DNA from: Chaetoderma sp. LZ-2023a
Taxonomy: Eukaryota > Mollusca > Caudofoveata > Chaetodermatida > Chaetodermatidae
Direction of reading: 5' to 3'
DNA length: 64,000 bases
Assembly (NCBI GenBank): GCA_034401795.1
Contig: CM067366.1
Span: forward strand, 75,088,129 to 75,152,128
Under the pieces are notes generated by a model. It was not told where the DNA came from. It saw nothing but the letters and a program-made list of their open reading frames with translations, and did not search any database. The position numbers were made by a program, and so were the translations under genes. This document shows, one piece after another, positions 33,931 through 45,371 of this stretch (its first letter is position 1; every line of letters begins with the position of its first letter).

Positions 33931-36006
33931 ATGGAAAGCTCTGACCACCTGGGCCTGAGCTTAACTACCTCTAGCAACAGTGAGCTTTTTCAAGGCTATA
34001 CCAGCATAGATCTACAAACTGAAAAAGTTGAGGATAAGGACATATACACTGTGAAATACAAGACATATTCTGTGACTGTCCAGCTTAAAGACCAGGACTC
34101 AATTAGAAAACAGATCAATAAATTAGATACACTGTATGGCCCAGCTAGGGATAATGATTCCAATCGTGTTATAATTAAAATAGGACAGTCAATTGAAAAT
34201 GAGGATTATAATGTTACTGCTACACTATATAGGACAGCATCAGTTATTCATGTACAAGGACCGCACGCCCATGACTGGATCTCCAATGATTTTGTTTATT
34301 ATGCTGCTATAATATACTGTGACAATTATGAAGATGACAACTGTGATGTCAATAAAGATGAAAGCAGTGATGATGATAAATATGATAAGTGTGACAATGC
34401 CAATGACAATTGTAACAATGCTGATGACAATCCCAACATTCAGAGTGAAACCGGGTCTCTTCTAAATAAGTGTGATAATAAAGATGACAACTGTGACAAT
34501 GCTGATGACAATCCCAACATTCAGAGTGAAACCCGGTCTCCTAGAAATAAGTGTGACAATTGTGACAATGCTGATGATAATTGTGACAATGGTGATGACA
34601 ATTGTGACAATGCTGACGGCAATCCCAACATTCGGAGTGAAACCCGGTCCCCTCGAAATTGTTGAGGGAGTGAGCTGTGTTGCATAGCAGATAACATGAT
34701 GTCTAAGCAGCTATCCAGCCCAAAGGAGGTTAAATGTAAACATGACCATGCTGGCATTCAGAGTGGAAACTGGTCTGCTCTTAATATCCCTGAGAGAGAG
34801 TTGTGTTGTCTTAGCACAGAAGCAGAGACAATACCTAAGCAGCTCTTCAGCCCTCAACATTCTAGTACACCTGCTGCCTGTGCTCATCCCAAAGCTGTCT
34901 TAAACCTACCTAGTCAGCAGGATTTGATTAAGCAACTGTTTATGCTAAATGAGTTGTTGCTCAGCAAGGAGACTATAATAAAAGAACTTCAGGATGAAAA
35001 CATCAGACTATCTCATGATTTGATGGCTTACCAGAAAGAAATTCACAGATCTACATGTAATTATAAGCAGTTGGTATCATCTCAAACGGACAGTGTTGAG
35101 AGAAACATTCAGACAGCAGTGACAGTTTTGTTACAGACTCATTCAAACAACGTGAAACAAATTATAAACCCATTCATATGCCAAGGACAAACATATCTGG
35201 CAAACCAAAGCCTATACCATCTTTGGTTCAGGCTGTATCGGCCAGAGTTTCTCAGAGAGCTTCACAAACAATTAAAAACAGTATTAACAATTGTCCACAT
35301 GACCAAATGCAGAAGGAAACAGGTGTAAAAATTGATACATTAATAATGGGTAGTTCTTTAACTAAAGGTATCAAAACAGTCAGTCTAAGGGCTGGTTGTA
35401 AAGTGAGCACAAACAGAGGCGCGACAATCAAATCACTAAAAAACAAGATTCAACAAATGGATTTGTCCTATCTTAAAACACTAATCTTGCAGATAGGAAC
35501 AAATGACACAAATAAGGCAACTGCCATGATAATTGCGGACTATGGAGTATTGCTTGACTATCTACAATACTATTACCGATTTAAATATTGTAATTTCTGG
35601 ACTCATACACAGATTAGATAATTACCACCGTAACACCACCGTGTATAATGTGAACTGTGAACTAAAAGTGGTTGCCCAAAAGCATAATCTTATTTATATT
35701 GACAATAAATGTGCTTTCACTTGTGATGATGGATACGTGAATGAAAACCGCTTCAGGGATGATAAGTTGATCTAGGTACCACTGCTTTAATAAACAACAT
35801 CAACTCTGTTATTCCAATTCTGAAGGATAGTTACAGACACCTGGTTAAAGAGAACCGTTGTGTTTACTGTGGAGAACTCTCTCACACGAGTGCTCGTTGC
35901 CGACATGGGAAATATGTAACATGCTGGATTTGTGACTATTCTGGACACAAGGCCAAGCTTTGTCCATATCAAGGACAACAGGGAACCATGTGGAATACCC
36001 TTTAGG
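33931..36006 (+). pseudogene. LINE-B ORF1 (SGNH esterase-like, zinc knuckles)
   Basis: Opens with MESSDHLGLSLTTSSN and a conserved LINE ORF1 segment (VTATLYRTASVIHVQGPHAH) also present in LINE-A. Next is an Asp/Asn/Cys repeat (DNCDNADDNPNIQSE, three copies, 34380-34660), a coiled coil (LLLSKETIIKELQDENIRLS), and an SGNH-hydrolase-like domain with LIMGSSLTKGI (about 35344) and LQIGTNDTNKA (about 35486). It ends with two CCHC-type zinc knuckles, CVYCGELSHTSARC and CWICDYSGHKAKLC (35852-35965). Esterase-type ORF1 proteins are known from CR1-group LINEs, where they bind membranes or RNA. Frameshifts lie near 34665, 35330, 35600 and 35775. Confidence 0.8.
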
Positions 36007-36152
36007 GATTCAGCAAAGCAGAGGGTGCTGGACTTTCAAATCCTATACCATTGCTAAATTACTACTCGGTTCTAAATAAACTCTGCCAGGAATGTAGCTC
36101 TGAACAATGTGACTGTTTAAAAGGTGGTACAAATAAACATTCTTAAATTGAT

Positions 36153-36451
36153 GTGCATAAATATTTATCCTGTTCATATTCATTCCGCCGAGACCCTCTG
36201 CTTTCATGTATGGATAAGTGTAAATTAACTGTAAGTCTAAATATATACAATGTCGAACAAAATGTTAATTTTGTTCCTGTCACTGAGAGTTTGGCTCCAG
36301 TATCTCAGTTTCAAGGCATTAAAGAAAATGGTTCTTTTAATGTACATTTTAACAAGCTCTCATATCCTGTTCAGAGTACTGAAAGGATTAATATCTCTTT
36401 TAGTCATATTAATGATATTAATGATTGCCTCAAGGATGTTGGTGGTGGTAG

Positions 36452-36492
<41 letters not shown>

Positions 36493-39400
36493 GTGGTGGT
36501 GATTATGATGATGGTTGTTGTGATGATAATGTAGGTGGTGATGATGATAATGATGATGATTATTATAGTTGTCATGGTAATGTTGGTGGTGATGGTGGTG
36601 ATGGTGGTGGTAATGATGATGGTGGGGGCGGTAGTGATGATTGTTGTGATAATAATGGTGGTGGTGATGATGATAATGATGATGATGATTATAATTGTCA
36701 TGATGATGAGGATGATGACTGTCATAATGATGATGGCGACTGTCATGTTGTTGGTACTAACGATACTTTGACAAAGCCAAAGAATTTCTTTATGTATATA
36801 ACTTTAAATTATTATTTAGATGATAATTTACTTCATTATAACAATGTCCTATCATATATCGTGTATAACTCTCAAATCACTCACGAGACACCTTATTATC
36901 CAGATTTCTTCAAAATTCCTAATATCCCAATCAAATGTACCACTGACATGACTGATGCAAGCAATCATGAAACATCGTCATTCATGTCTTTGAACTTATC
37001 CAAGAAGGGCCTCAGTGTGATTCATTTAAACATTAACCATATTCTACAAAAAATGGATCAACTGAACTTAATTTTTAAATGCAACTCAGAAATTGATATA
37101 TTTGGGATATCTGAAACATTCTTAATGCCTAATATCAGACGAGACATGATCCAAATTAGTGGCTATCAGGCAGTAAGAAAAGATCGAACTAAAAACAAAG
37201 GTGGTGGGTTTCTTGTATGCATATCAAATAACATACAACACTCAAGAAGAAAGGATTTAGAATCAGATGACGTTGAAACAATATGGATAGAGATACGAGT
37301 TTGTAGCAAATCACACTTAATTGGATTTATCTACCGTCCCCCAGATTCACCTGTACATTGGTATGTTGAATTTCAGGACATGTTTGAACGAGTCTACTCT
37401 CAAAATAAAGATATAACTCTTTTAGATTTTAATACTGACGTTGTACATGACCAAAATGGAAAATGGCATAATATTGTTGATCAGTTTTCTTTAAAACAAA
37501 TAGTAAAAGAATCTACTCGTCTTACAGCAACATCAAGCAGACTTACCGAACACATCTATGTTACTAATGAAAGAAATATAGCAAATTCACATGTACCAAC
37601 ATTAGCACTCAGTGATCACTACCCCATATGTGTAACAATAAAGAGTAAGAAACGCAATCTAAAATATCACCATGACACAATCACATATAGATCAACAAAG
37701 CATTTTAATGAGGAATTATTTCTATATTATCTTTCTAGGCAACCAAGGAATATTATAGCCACATTTACAGACCCTAATCAAGCTGCTGAATACTGGAACT
37801 CACTATTTCATGATACACTGAATTTATGTGCTCCGATGCGACAACGTAGAGTAAAGCGCTTGCAAAAACCTCAATGGCTAAATGAAGATATTTTGCATGC
37901 GATGGAAATGAGAGATTCAGAATATCAAAAACAAAATGGAGAACAATATAGATATTGGCGAAACAAAGTTAATGGACTTATAACAAAAGCCAAATGCAAA
38001 AACGTTGAACAAATGCTTGAAAAACACCAGGACACACCACAGGCAATATGGAAGGTAATGAAAATGCTCAAGCCTAATTATAATGACACATCTGGAATTG
38101 ATAACTTAAATGTAGACGGAAGACTAATTAGTAACCGCTCTGATATATCGGAACATTTTAATAATTTATTTGTTAATGTCGCAAAAAATCTTAACCTGCC
38201 AATCATCCGTAATTCGTCTGATTATCTCAATAAATTAAAAAATGTGGTAGAGAGCAAACTTCCTACTAATGCAGAATACTTTATACCTTATATTATTATG
38301 CATTTTGTTTTCAAACAACTATCTACTCTCAAGACAAATAAGGCTACAGGGCTTGATAACATAAGTGCTCACTTCCTAAAACTCTCAGCCTCAGTTATTG
38401 CGCAATCGTTAACTCAGTTAATAAATCTAAACATCAGCACCTCAACCTTCCCAGACTGCTGGAAGATGGCTAAAGTCTTTCCATTACACAAGTCTGATCT
38501 AAAGACTGATGCAAAAAATTATAGACCCATATCCATTCTTCCAGTAATATCAAAAATATATGAATGTCATGTTTACAATGCACTCTATGATTACTTGACA
38601 CAATATGAATTACTGTCTCCCTATCAGTCAGGTTTTAGGCCAAAACACTCCTGTGAAACTGCTTTGCTGAATCTGGTAGAACAATGGCGAAAGTCTCTGA
38701 ATGACAAGCTCACTGTTGGTAATATAATGATCGACCTAACAAATGCTTTTGATTTAATGGACCATGATCTTTTACTTAAAAAGGCTGCCATCTATCAACT
38801 AAATCCCGAGGCCATTGGCTGGTTACAATCATATCTCACTCATCGTAGACAATGTGGGCCATTGGAAATAAGGTGTCTCATCCAAAAAACATAGTTTCCG
38901 GTGTTCCACAAGGCTCTAATTTAGGGCCCATGTTATTTGTTCTATTTATCAATGATTTACCTCTTATTGCTACTAATTACACCCTAAATATGTATGCAGA
39001 TGATACAACAATTCATACTCCTAAGAAATGTGTTCAGGAACTTGGTACTTCATTACAGGATGCTCTCTTAGATGTTGCTAATTGGTGCAGTGCGAATAAG
39101 ATGTTAATCAATAGCAAGAAAACAAAAGCTTTATTCATATGTAATCACGGTAAAATAGACTCAGACACTGATGTCATGCTCCAGCTAAATAATGCCACAT
39201 TAGAACAAGTCAGTAACTTCAAACTCTTGGGTGTGCCTGTTGATTGTAATTTAAAATGGAAAACACACATAGATAATTTATGTAGAAAAATAGCTGGACT
39301 ATTAGCTTTCATGCGAAATAATATTAAATTAATGAAACAAAAATGTCGAATCATGTATTATAAAGCTTATATCCTTCCACACTTGAATTACTGTCTTACT

Positions 39401-39823
39401 GTTTGGGGTAACTGCCCTAAAACGGAATCTGACAGACTACTGAAACTTAAAAAAAGAGCAGCAACACTTATTCTTGATGCAAATAAAGACACACCTAGTG
39501 CAGACCTGTTTCAGCGATTAAAATGGCTTCCATTTTCTGATTTAACATATATTCGCACTGCAACAATGGTATACAAGTCTCTAAATGACCAGACACCACA
39601 GTAGCTAAGAGATATGTTTAAATATACATCAGAGGTACATAGTCGGTCACTCAAATCTGTAACAAATTCTAACCTATATATGGCCATGTCTAAAACTGAG
39701 ATTTAGAAGAATGGCTTTGCTTGTACGGGCACAAAAGTTTGGAACAGCCTACCCATTAATGTACGTGAAGCAACCTCACTAGCAGCTTTCAAATTTGAGC
39801 TTCGGGCCCACGTAGCCAGATAA
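36153..39823 (+). pseudogene. LINE-B ORF2 (endonuclease and RT)
   Basis: A 913-codon frame (36153-38894) then a second frame (38852-39604 and on to 39823). The N-terminal part is inflated by a GAT repeat coding Asp and Gly. Endonuclease from about 37010: VIHLNINHILQKMDQL, FGISETFL, KGGGFLVCIS, GFIYRPPDSP and LALSDHYPI; the usual GDFN reads LDFN. RT from about 38320: KTNKATGLDNIS, KNYRPISILP, SGFRPKHSC, DLTNAFD, VPQGSNLGPMLF and MYADDTT, the catalytic YADD. A frameshift near 38870 separates the last two blocks. After in-frame stops at 39602 and about 39704 the C-terminal motif TKVWNSLPINVREA remains. Near-complete but dead. Confidence 0.85.
36454..36752. repeat. GAT/GGT microsatellite inside LINE-B ORF2
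   Basis: About 300 bp of GATGATGAT and GGTGGTGAT words kept in frame, read as Asp, Gly, Cys and Asn. It sits between the ORF2 start and the endonuclease. Confidence 0.9.
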
Positions 39824-40311
39824 TATATTATTTAATTTACTGTATTGTAGTCCATCTTTTATCATAGACTACTGTATAAACCTTTGGATTTGTATTGTAC
39901 ACTAACTCATACCCAAATGTATCTGTATTATTATTATTATTATTATTTTATTTTCAAAGCGGGTACGGGTGGCGGGGTGGATTATGCTTTTTGCATTTGG
40001 TTTACGCTTAATAACTTCCGTTATAATGGATGGATTTATTTCAAATTTGTTATGTCAACTCCTGATGCCATGCCCTGGGTGGGTGGGTGGGTGGGTGGGT
40101 GGGTGGGGGGACATGTAATGTACATCATCTAGTTGTTGTATATATCTGTATCATACTCTTGTATAGATAGTTTATATATCTGATTGTAAATATATTCAAA
40201 CTGTAAATAGTTGAGGGCCTCGGGGAAGAACAGTTATTTGTACTGATCGAGTTTACTGTACCCTCTATAAATAAAGATATTATTATATTATTATTATTAT
40301 TATTATTACAG
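39824..40311 (+). other. LINE-B 3' UTR and tail
   Basis: Contains TTA runs at 39926-39949 and 40275-40309, a GGGT run at 40077-40109 and a poly(A)-like signal AATAAA at 40267. The DIRS-like sequence resumes at about 40312. Confidence 0.6.
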
Positions 40312-40434
40312 CCTAGCGAAAAAGATGAGATGTGCTCGGGAAATAGTATTTAGATTGTTTCGTTAAAATGGTTATATTCCTAACAAAGGAAGCTGCCGAA
40401 CTCTGATCCTTTAAGTAAAGTGGTAAAAGTCGAC

Positions 40435-40743
40435 TCAGATTTCCACCCAGCGACTTGCATAACATCGTCCAAGGATGAGGGCAAATAAAGCAAATGAGGT
40501 AGAGATCCCAAGAACAGCATGAGCTTTAATGTGGGCTAATTGAATTTCACCAGAGGAAGCAATCTTATAGCAAATTCGAATAGTATCACAGATCCATCTT
40601 GCAATAGTAGACTTAGAGACAGGCCTGGCTACCTCCTCCGCATACGGAACCCATAAATGGGAAAGATCTGATCTTTTAAAATCGGTACAACATTTATAAG
40701 CCTTTAAAACTCGGACCGGACACCAGAATCTATCAGATGGCAA
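40435..40743 (-). pseudogene. DIRS-like tyrosine recombinase, C-terminal part
   Basis: A minus frame with RFWCPVRVLKAYKCCTDFKR, RPVSKSTIARWICDTIRICY and HIKAHAVLGISTSFALFA. The pattern PVxxLxxY, PVSKxTIxRW and a late HxxxA block is that of DIRS tyrosine recombinases. The expected HxxR motif reads HIKAH, and the active-site Tyr region is not convincing, so the enzyme is dead or mis-framed. It lies downstream of the RT/RNase H region in the element's own direction. Confidence 0.6.
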
Positions 40744-41196
40744 AAAAGACGTTAAAGATTAAGGATAATCGTCTTAGCTGGGTGTCGGTTAGATTGAGAT
40801 TTAGATAAAAAAATCCCTTCTGGGATAAAGAACTAAACCATCCCCAGATTCGATAAATCTATCTTTCCCAGCGGAAAGAGCATGAATCTCAGATCTTGTC
40901 CTGGCCGAAGTAGATGGAACTACAAAAACAGCCTTTAACGACAAAAGTTCAAGGCTAATGGATCCCATTGGTTCAAAATGATTACCCGCTAACACGAAGA
41001 ACAAATGCCAAATTCCAAGCGGTTAAGGGCTTAGCCACTGGAGGACAATTATTGCCCAAACGTCTGATAAACCATTTAAAATCTTAGTATCTTTGACATC
41101 GGCATTTAAGGCACGGAAGAGAAACCAAGGAGAATCTATACCCTTTAACAGTTTTATCTGACAATTGCAGAGAATCTAAAAGATAAGAAAGAAAGT

Positions 41197-42970
41197 CTAA
41201 CACCTGGGATATAAAAACTGAATCGGCCACGAAACCATTATTGGAGCACCATTCTCCAAAACTTTAAGGTGATCTTGTAAACACATCTGGTTGACTCTCT
41301 CCTGGATGAGACGAGAATTTCCTGAGATCTTGGGAAAATGGGATCTGAGGGATCGGACGCTCAATATTTTCCAGACACACCGGCTGAAGATTTCCGGATT
41401 GGAATGAAAACACTTGCCTCTGACTTGAGAAGGAAGATCTGGGGACGCTGGAAGAAGGCGAGGAAAGTCCACCGGAAGATCGAGGTCTACAACCCATATC
41501 CTCTTCAGTCCGAATGGAGCTATTAAAAGAACTTCGCAGACCTGATCCCTGACATTCTTCAGAACCAATGGGATAAGAGTCGTTGGAGGGAACGCATAAG
41601 CTGGCATCCATGTCCAAGACTGAGAAAGGGCGTCCACAGACAGGGCCTGACTGTCTGGAAAAGGAGACATGAAAGAGATCTGGGCATTTAGAGAGGTTAC
41701 ACAAAGATGTACGTGGGGATGACCCAGAAGATGGAAAATTGGCTTAGCAACCGACTTCTTTAACTGCCACTCCGTGTGAACAAATTCCTTGGCCTTGAAA
41801 ACTGGTCTGCAAGAAAGTTCAACCTGCCTGGGACATGGCTTGCAATGAGAAAGATCTGATTCTTGTGGCACCACAGGTTACAAATTTCCATACAAAGAAG
41901 AGAAGACCTCGTTGACCCCTGCCTGTTGATGTAAGAGATCACTGTGGAATTGTTTGATTGATTCAAAATTTTGAGTCCCTTCACCCATTTTGACCACATG
42001 AGGAGAGCCTTCTTGACAGCCCACAGCTCCAAGACATTGATATGGGCTGCCGACTCCTCCAAGGATCAAAGACCGGAAATTGACAGGGAGTCTCAGACTG
42101 CTCCCCACACCTCCTGGGAAGCGTCTGTGAAGATAATCTCCTGTGGAGGAGACTTTACCAACGCAACACCTTTTAGAAGCAAAGAGCGATCCCTCCAGAA
42201 ATCCAAATGAGGAATCACATGGTTTCTAATAGGAATCTGACAGTAAATGGAATGAACTGACTGCTTCCAAAGGAACATCAGATACATCCGAAAAGGTCTT
42301 CTCATCAGCGCCACCCAGGGAATGACGTTTTCGACGCTGACCATCAATCCTAGAATTCTGAGGAAGAATCTTGCTTTGACACAGAGAGAGGATGCCAGAA
42401 TATGCATTGCAAACAAGATTGCTTCTACTCGAGCCTCTGAAGGAAAGATTAGACCTTGGGACAGATCGAATGAGACGCCTAGGTGGGCAAAAACTTTAGA
42501 AGGAACGAGGCTTGAATTTTGAAGATTTAATATCCACCCTAAACTGCAAGAAAGACTGCAAACCTCTGGAATAATGTCTGCAAGAATTAAGGAAGACTGC
42601 TTTTATTAACCAGTCACCTATATAAATGTGAGACCAGATGGGTATTAAATAGAAAGGTAAGCTGTGGTCAGGCCAAAGGGCATGGCTTGAAATTGCCATA
42701 CCCGACCCTTGTAAGTGAATCACATTAACTTCCAAAAGGAAGGGTGGATAAGAACATGGAAATAGGCGTCCTTAATAGGATATCGATTGAAGCGGTCCAC
42801 ATGCCTGGGTCTAAGCGTGCAATAATCTGGGAAATGGTCTCCAAATTGAATTAGGGGTGAGAATAAGATTTAATTTCTTCAGGTTGATAATAGGACACCA
42901 ACCCCTGTCTTCTTTGAGACTAAGAAAATTGTGGAACAGTATCCCGGGTCTACTTTCCACAGAGGAAAAC
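41197..42970 (-). pseudogene. DIRS-like RT and RNase H
   Basis: Read from 42970 down in several frames: STIFLVSKKTG, RFNRYPIKDAYFHV, a catalytic region reading IYIGDWL where family members have two Asp, LLGLMVS-like and FTDASQEVWGAV (RNase H start, about 42120), then NVLELWAVKKALL, NNSTVISYINRQGSTRS and HVPGRLNFLADQFSR (about 42020-41780). RNase H keeps its TDAS and ADQFSR landmarks. After it comes a linker rich in Pro and Ser (41700-41200). At least six frameshifts. The opposite strand shows nothing gene-like. Confidence 0.75.
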
Positions 42971-43965
42971 TCACCAGTTTCAGGAAATGTGTATATATCC
43001 CGGACATATGTATTGTGTAATGTTTGACATAGACTGTATATGTTTGTCTATACTGAAAAGATTCAATTGATATAGAGAGAGTATGGATAAGTACAAAAAC
43101 TGCAAGGATCGGCTGACAGGCCTATGGCCTATTATTTTGCAGCCGTATATATATGATATCATATCATATCATGAAATGATTTATGCTTATGCAAAACAAA
43201 AAATAATATTGGTCAAAATTACAAATGTACAAAAAATATTGCATACAGATACAGCTTTGCATGATGCAGAATGCATAGCAATTGCCAAATATGCGATATC
43301 AAATCATCCCAACCTCACGCAACACGAGAGCAGAATACAACGAAAAGTGAATGTGTCCAGCAACAGCCCCCACCACCCACCCACACCCCACCCCCTTTTG
43401 AGGCGAGAACTAACAGGAAGAAATAATTTTAAAAACTAAGATCCGCTATGAGAGGCTACATTGTTACAACAAAAATAAAGCTTGAAAGAAAAACAAGATT
43501 CAAGAGAACCCAGGTACAGAAAAAACAACTGACAGCATCTACTGATAATGACAAAAAGGGACTGATGATGACAGAATAACCTAATTATATGCGCGTATGA
43601 CGGCAGAGTATCCATCTCTACCAGCAAGCAATATAGACTGGGAAGGGCTATGTATAGGCTAGCGCATATGTAATACGCTGAACAACATCACATACTGCAA
43701 CCAGTCGGACGTCTTTATTTACGTTTAATTACTGATTCTGTTTAAAAGAATTATTGCTGAATGTCTGTATAAATTCAAGTGTGTCTTCATATCTCTAGAT
43801 TTTCAGACAATAAATAATTTAGAACCGGAAATGCGTGAACCGGAAATGAAACAGGATCTAGCATCCCTGGATGTTCTGATAAACTGGAAGAATTTATATC
43901 AACAGAAGTAGAAGATAAACCAGAAATGCGCAAACCGGAAGCGGAAAACGGAAACTGAACAGTGT
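42971..43965. other. Internal DIRS-like or inserted sequence, no gene
   Basis: No recognisable coding sequence. A plus open frame at 43083-43439 is A+T-biased and not protein-like to me. Contains CATATCATATCAT at about 43158-43170 and a C-rich run at 43365-43400. Confidence 0.4.
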
Positions 43966-44405
43966 CTACAAGCCCCTAATGCTCAGGAAACCGGAAGCAG
44001 AAATGTGCGAACCGGAAGCGGAAACCAGAAACTGAGCTGGATCATGCAGACCCGGATGTACAGAAAAACTGGAAGAGCAACTGGAAGATCGCGAACCGGA
44101 AGTAGATAATGGAATCTTAGAGGAACTGGAACCGCACAAACCGGAAGTGCCAGCTAAACCGGAAACGGCAAAATTCTTGGAATTAACATGATCTGAATCA
44201 AGCGATCTCAGAGTATTATGCATCACAGAAACAATATTAGATGAACCAGACACATCCGGCACCCTACCCCAAGAATCACGTGGGTTTGAGAAGCTGGTGA
44301 CTTACTCGAAATCATGTAGAGCTTCTCCTCCTTTCCTTTATTGAGTATGGAGGTGTCTGATAATGGAGGACACGCCTCCTGGAGGACATGCCTCCTGGAG
44401 GACAT
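43966..44405 (-). pseudogene. Ser-rich frame, possible DIRS-like ORF1
   Basis: A 98-codon minus frame dominated by Ser and Gly (GLCGSSSSKIPLSTSGSRSS). The underlying DNA on the plus strand is a loose repeat of ACCGGAAGCGG-type words (43820-44170). Position upstream of RT in the element's direction is where DIRS elements carry a gag-like gene, but the frame may simply reflect the repeat. A short tandem repeat, GGAGGACATGCCTCCT, lies at 44367-44411. Confidence 0.3.
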
Positions 44406-45180
44406 GCCTCCTGTCTCTAAGTGAGGGAAAATGGGCTTTCCCCACTAGCGGACATCTGAACTCCATGATCAATGGATGACTTGGAGTGTATCCATGTGGT
44501 GTTCATCCGGTCCACCACGCCTGTTTGCACCACCGACGCATTCTTAAGAGATCTCTGATTTTGACGCTAAAATAGCTGAAGAAAACCGCTCATCTAGATA
44601 CCTAGATTACACGTGCCCAGAAATTCTGAAGGAAGCAGCCGGTCACACTTTAGTACTTTCTCATCGGATTAAAGTCTCTAAAAAATGAAAAAATAAAGAA
44701 AAAGATGAAGCAGACAAGTTTTCTAACTGAGGAAACATCCCACAAATCAAGCCTCACGGGAAAATCGGAACAAAGCTCATGGCTAGAAATAGCAGGAAAA
44801 TAGAAATTCAAATATATCAGTGTTTGAATTCATAAACTTTCATGATTAATTCTCTTAAAAGGGTCACACGATAAACGCTGGAAGAATAACTTACACAGCT
44901 TGATAATACTCCTACGTTATTAGGTAATACTAAGAGTATATGATGATGATGATTGGTAGGCATAGTTGATATATCACGGTAATTGAAATATCACGAAAAC
45001 CAGTACCGAAGTTACAAGTGTACAATAAATCTATCAGAAACAATAAATAGATTCATAAAACGTAACTTAGTCAACAAAGACTTCATATTAGGCATGTTGC
45101 TTGATTAGTAATCCTTCAAAAACAAACTTTAACAAAGTAGACAAGTACAAAAACTTTAACTGGATTTTGCCAAACCTTTC
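44406..45180. other. No gene seen
   Basis: A+T-rich, no convincing coding sequence on either strand. Presumed 5' region of the DIRS-like element. Confidence 0.4.
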
Positions 45181-45371
45181 TGATAGCACAAAATTTTGAA
45201 ATTGATTCTAAGTTGCTCTTGGGCTTCTCTGTGCATGCGCGCGCGAGATAGTATAGGCATATGGGGGATGAAAGCAAGTATAAAAATCTTTTTCTGGTGC
45301 TAAATGCAGTATAATTGATTTAGCAAGTAGTGATTGAACGGTATAGATGTTTGTGGTGTAATAACAATACC
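45181..45371 (-). repeat. DIRS-like inverted end, left copy
   Basis: Inverse counterpart of 32946-33230. Includes a GCATGCGCGCGCG alternating tract at 45232-45245, matching GCATGTGCGCGCATGC in the other copy. Confidence 0.65.

Larger units (their letters stand above)
33450..40311 (+). mobile_element. LINE-B: CR1-group LINE with esterase-type ORF1
   Basis: About 6.9 kb with ORF1 (33931-36006), ORF2 (36153-39823), a 3' UTR and a terminal ATT/TTA repeat tail (40272-40309). The 5' limit is approximate; I see no clear target duplication. It is inserted in the DIRS-like element, in the opposite orientation, and hence antisense to it and to the TRPM-like gene. The EN-RT sequence places it in the CR1-related group. 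Confidence 0.75.
32946..45371 (-). mobile_element. DIRS-like retroelement interrupted by LINE-B
   Basis: Inverted copies of one sequence lie at both ends: 32946-33230 reading right and 45371-45181 reading left share CTACTTGCTAAATCAATTAT, TAGCACCAGAAAA and AGCCCAAGAGCAAC. Between them, on the minus strand, are a Ser-rich frame (44262-43966), RT/RNase H (42970-41700) and a tyrosine-recombinase-like region (40743-40435). That order and the inverted ends fit DIRS elements, which integrate by tyrosine recombinase. A second partial copy of the end sequence at 33325-33372 may be the internal complementary region known from DIRS. A plus-strand LINE (about 33450-40311) sits inside. All genes are broken. 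Confidence 0.55.

Noticed and set aside
36360-36771. Ile/Thr-rich minus frame and Met-rich plus frame
   Set aside because: Alternate-frame readings of the GAT repeat in LINE-B ORF2.
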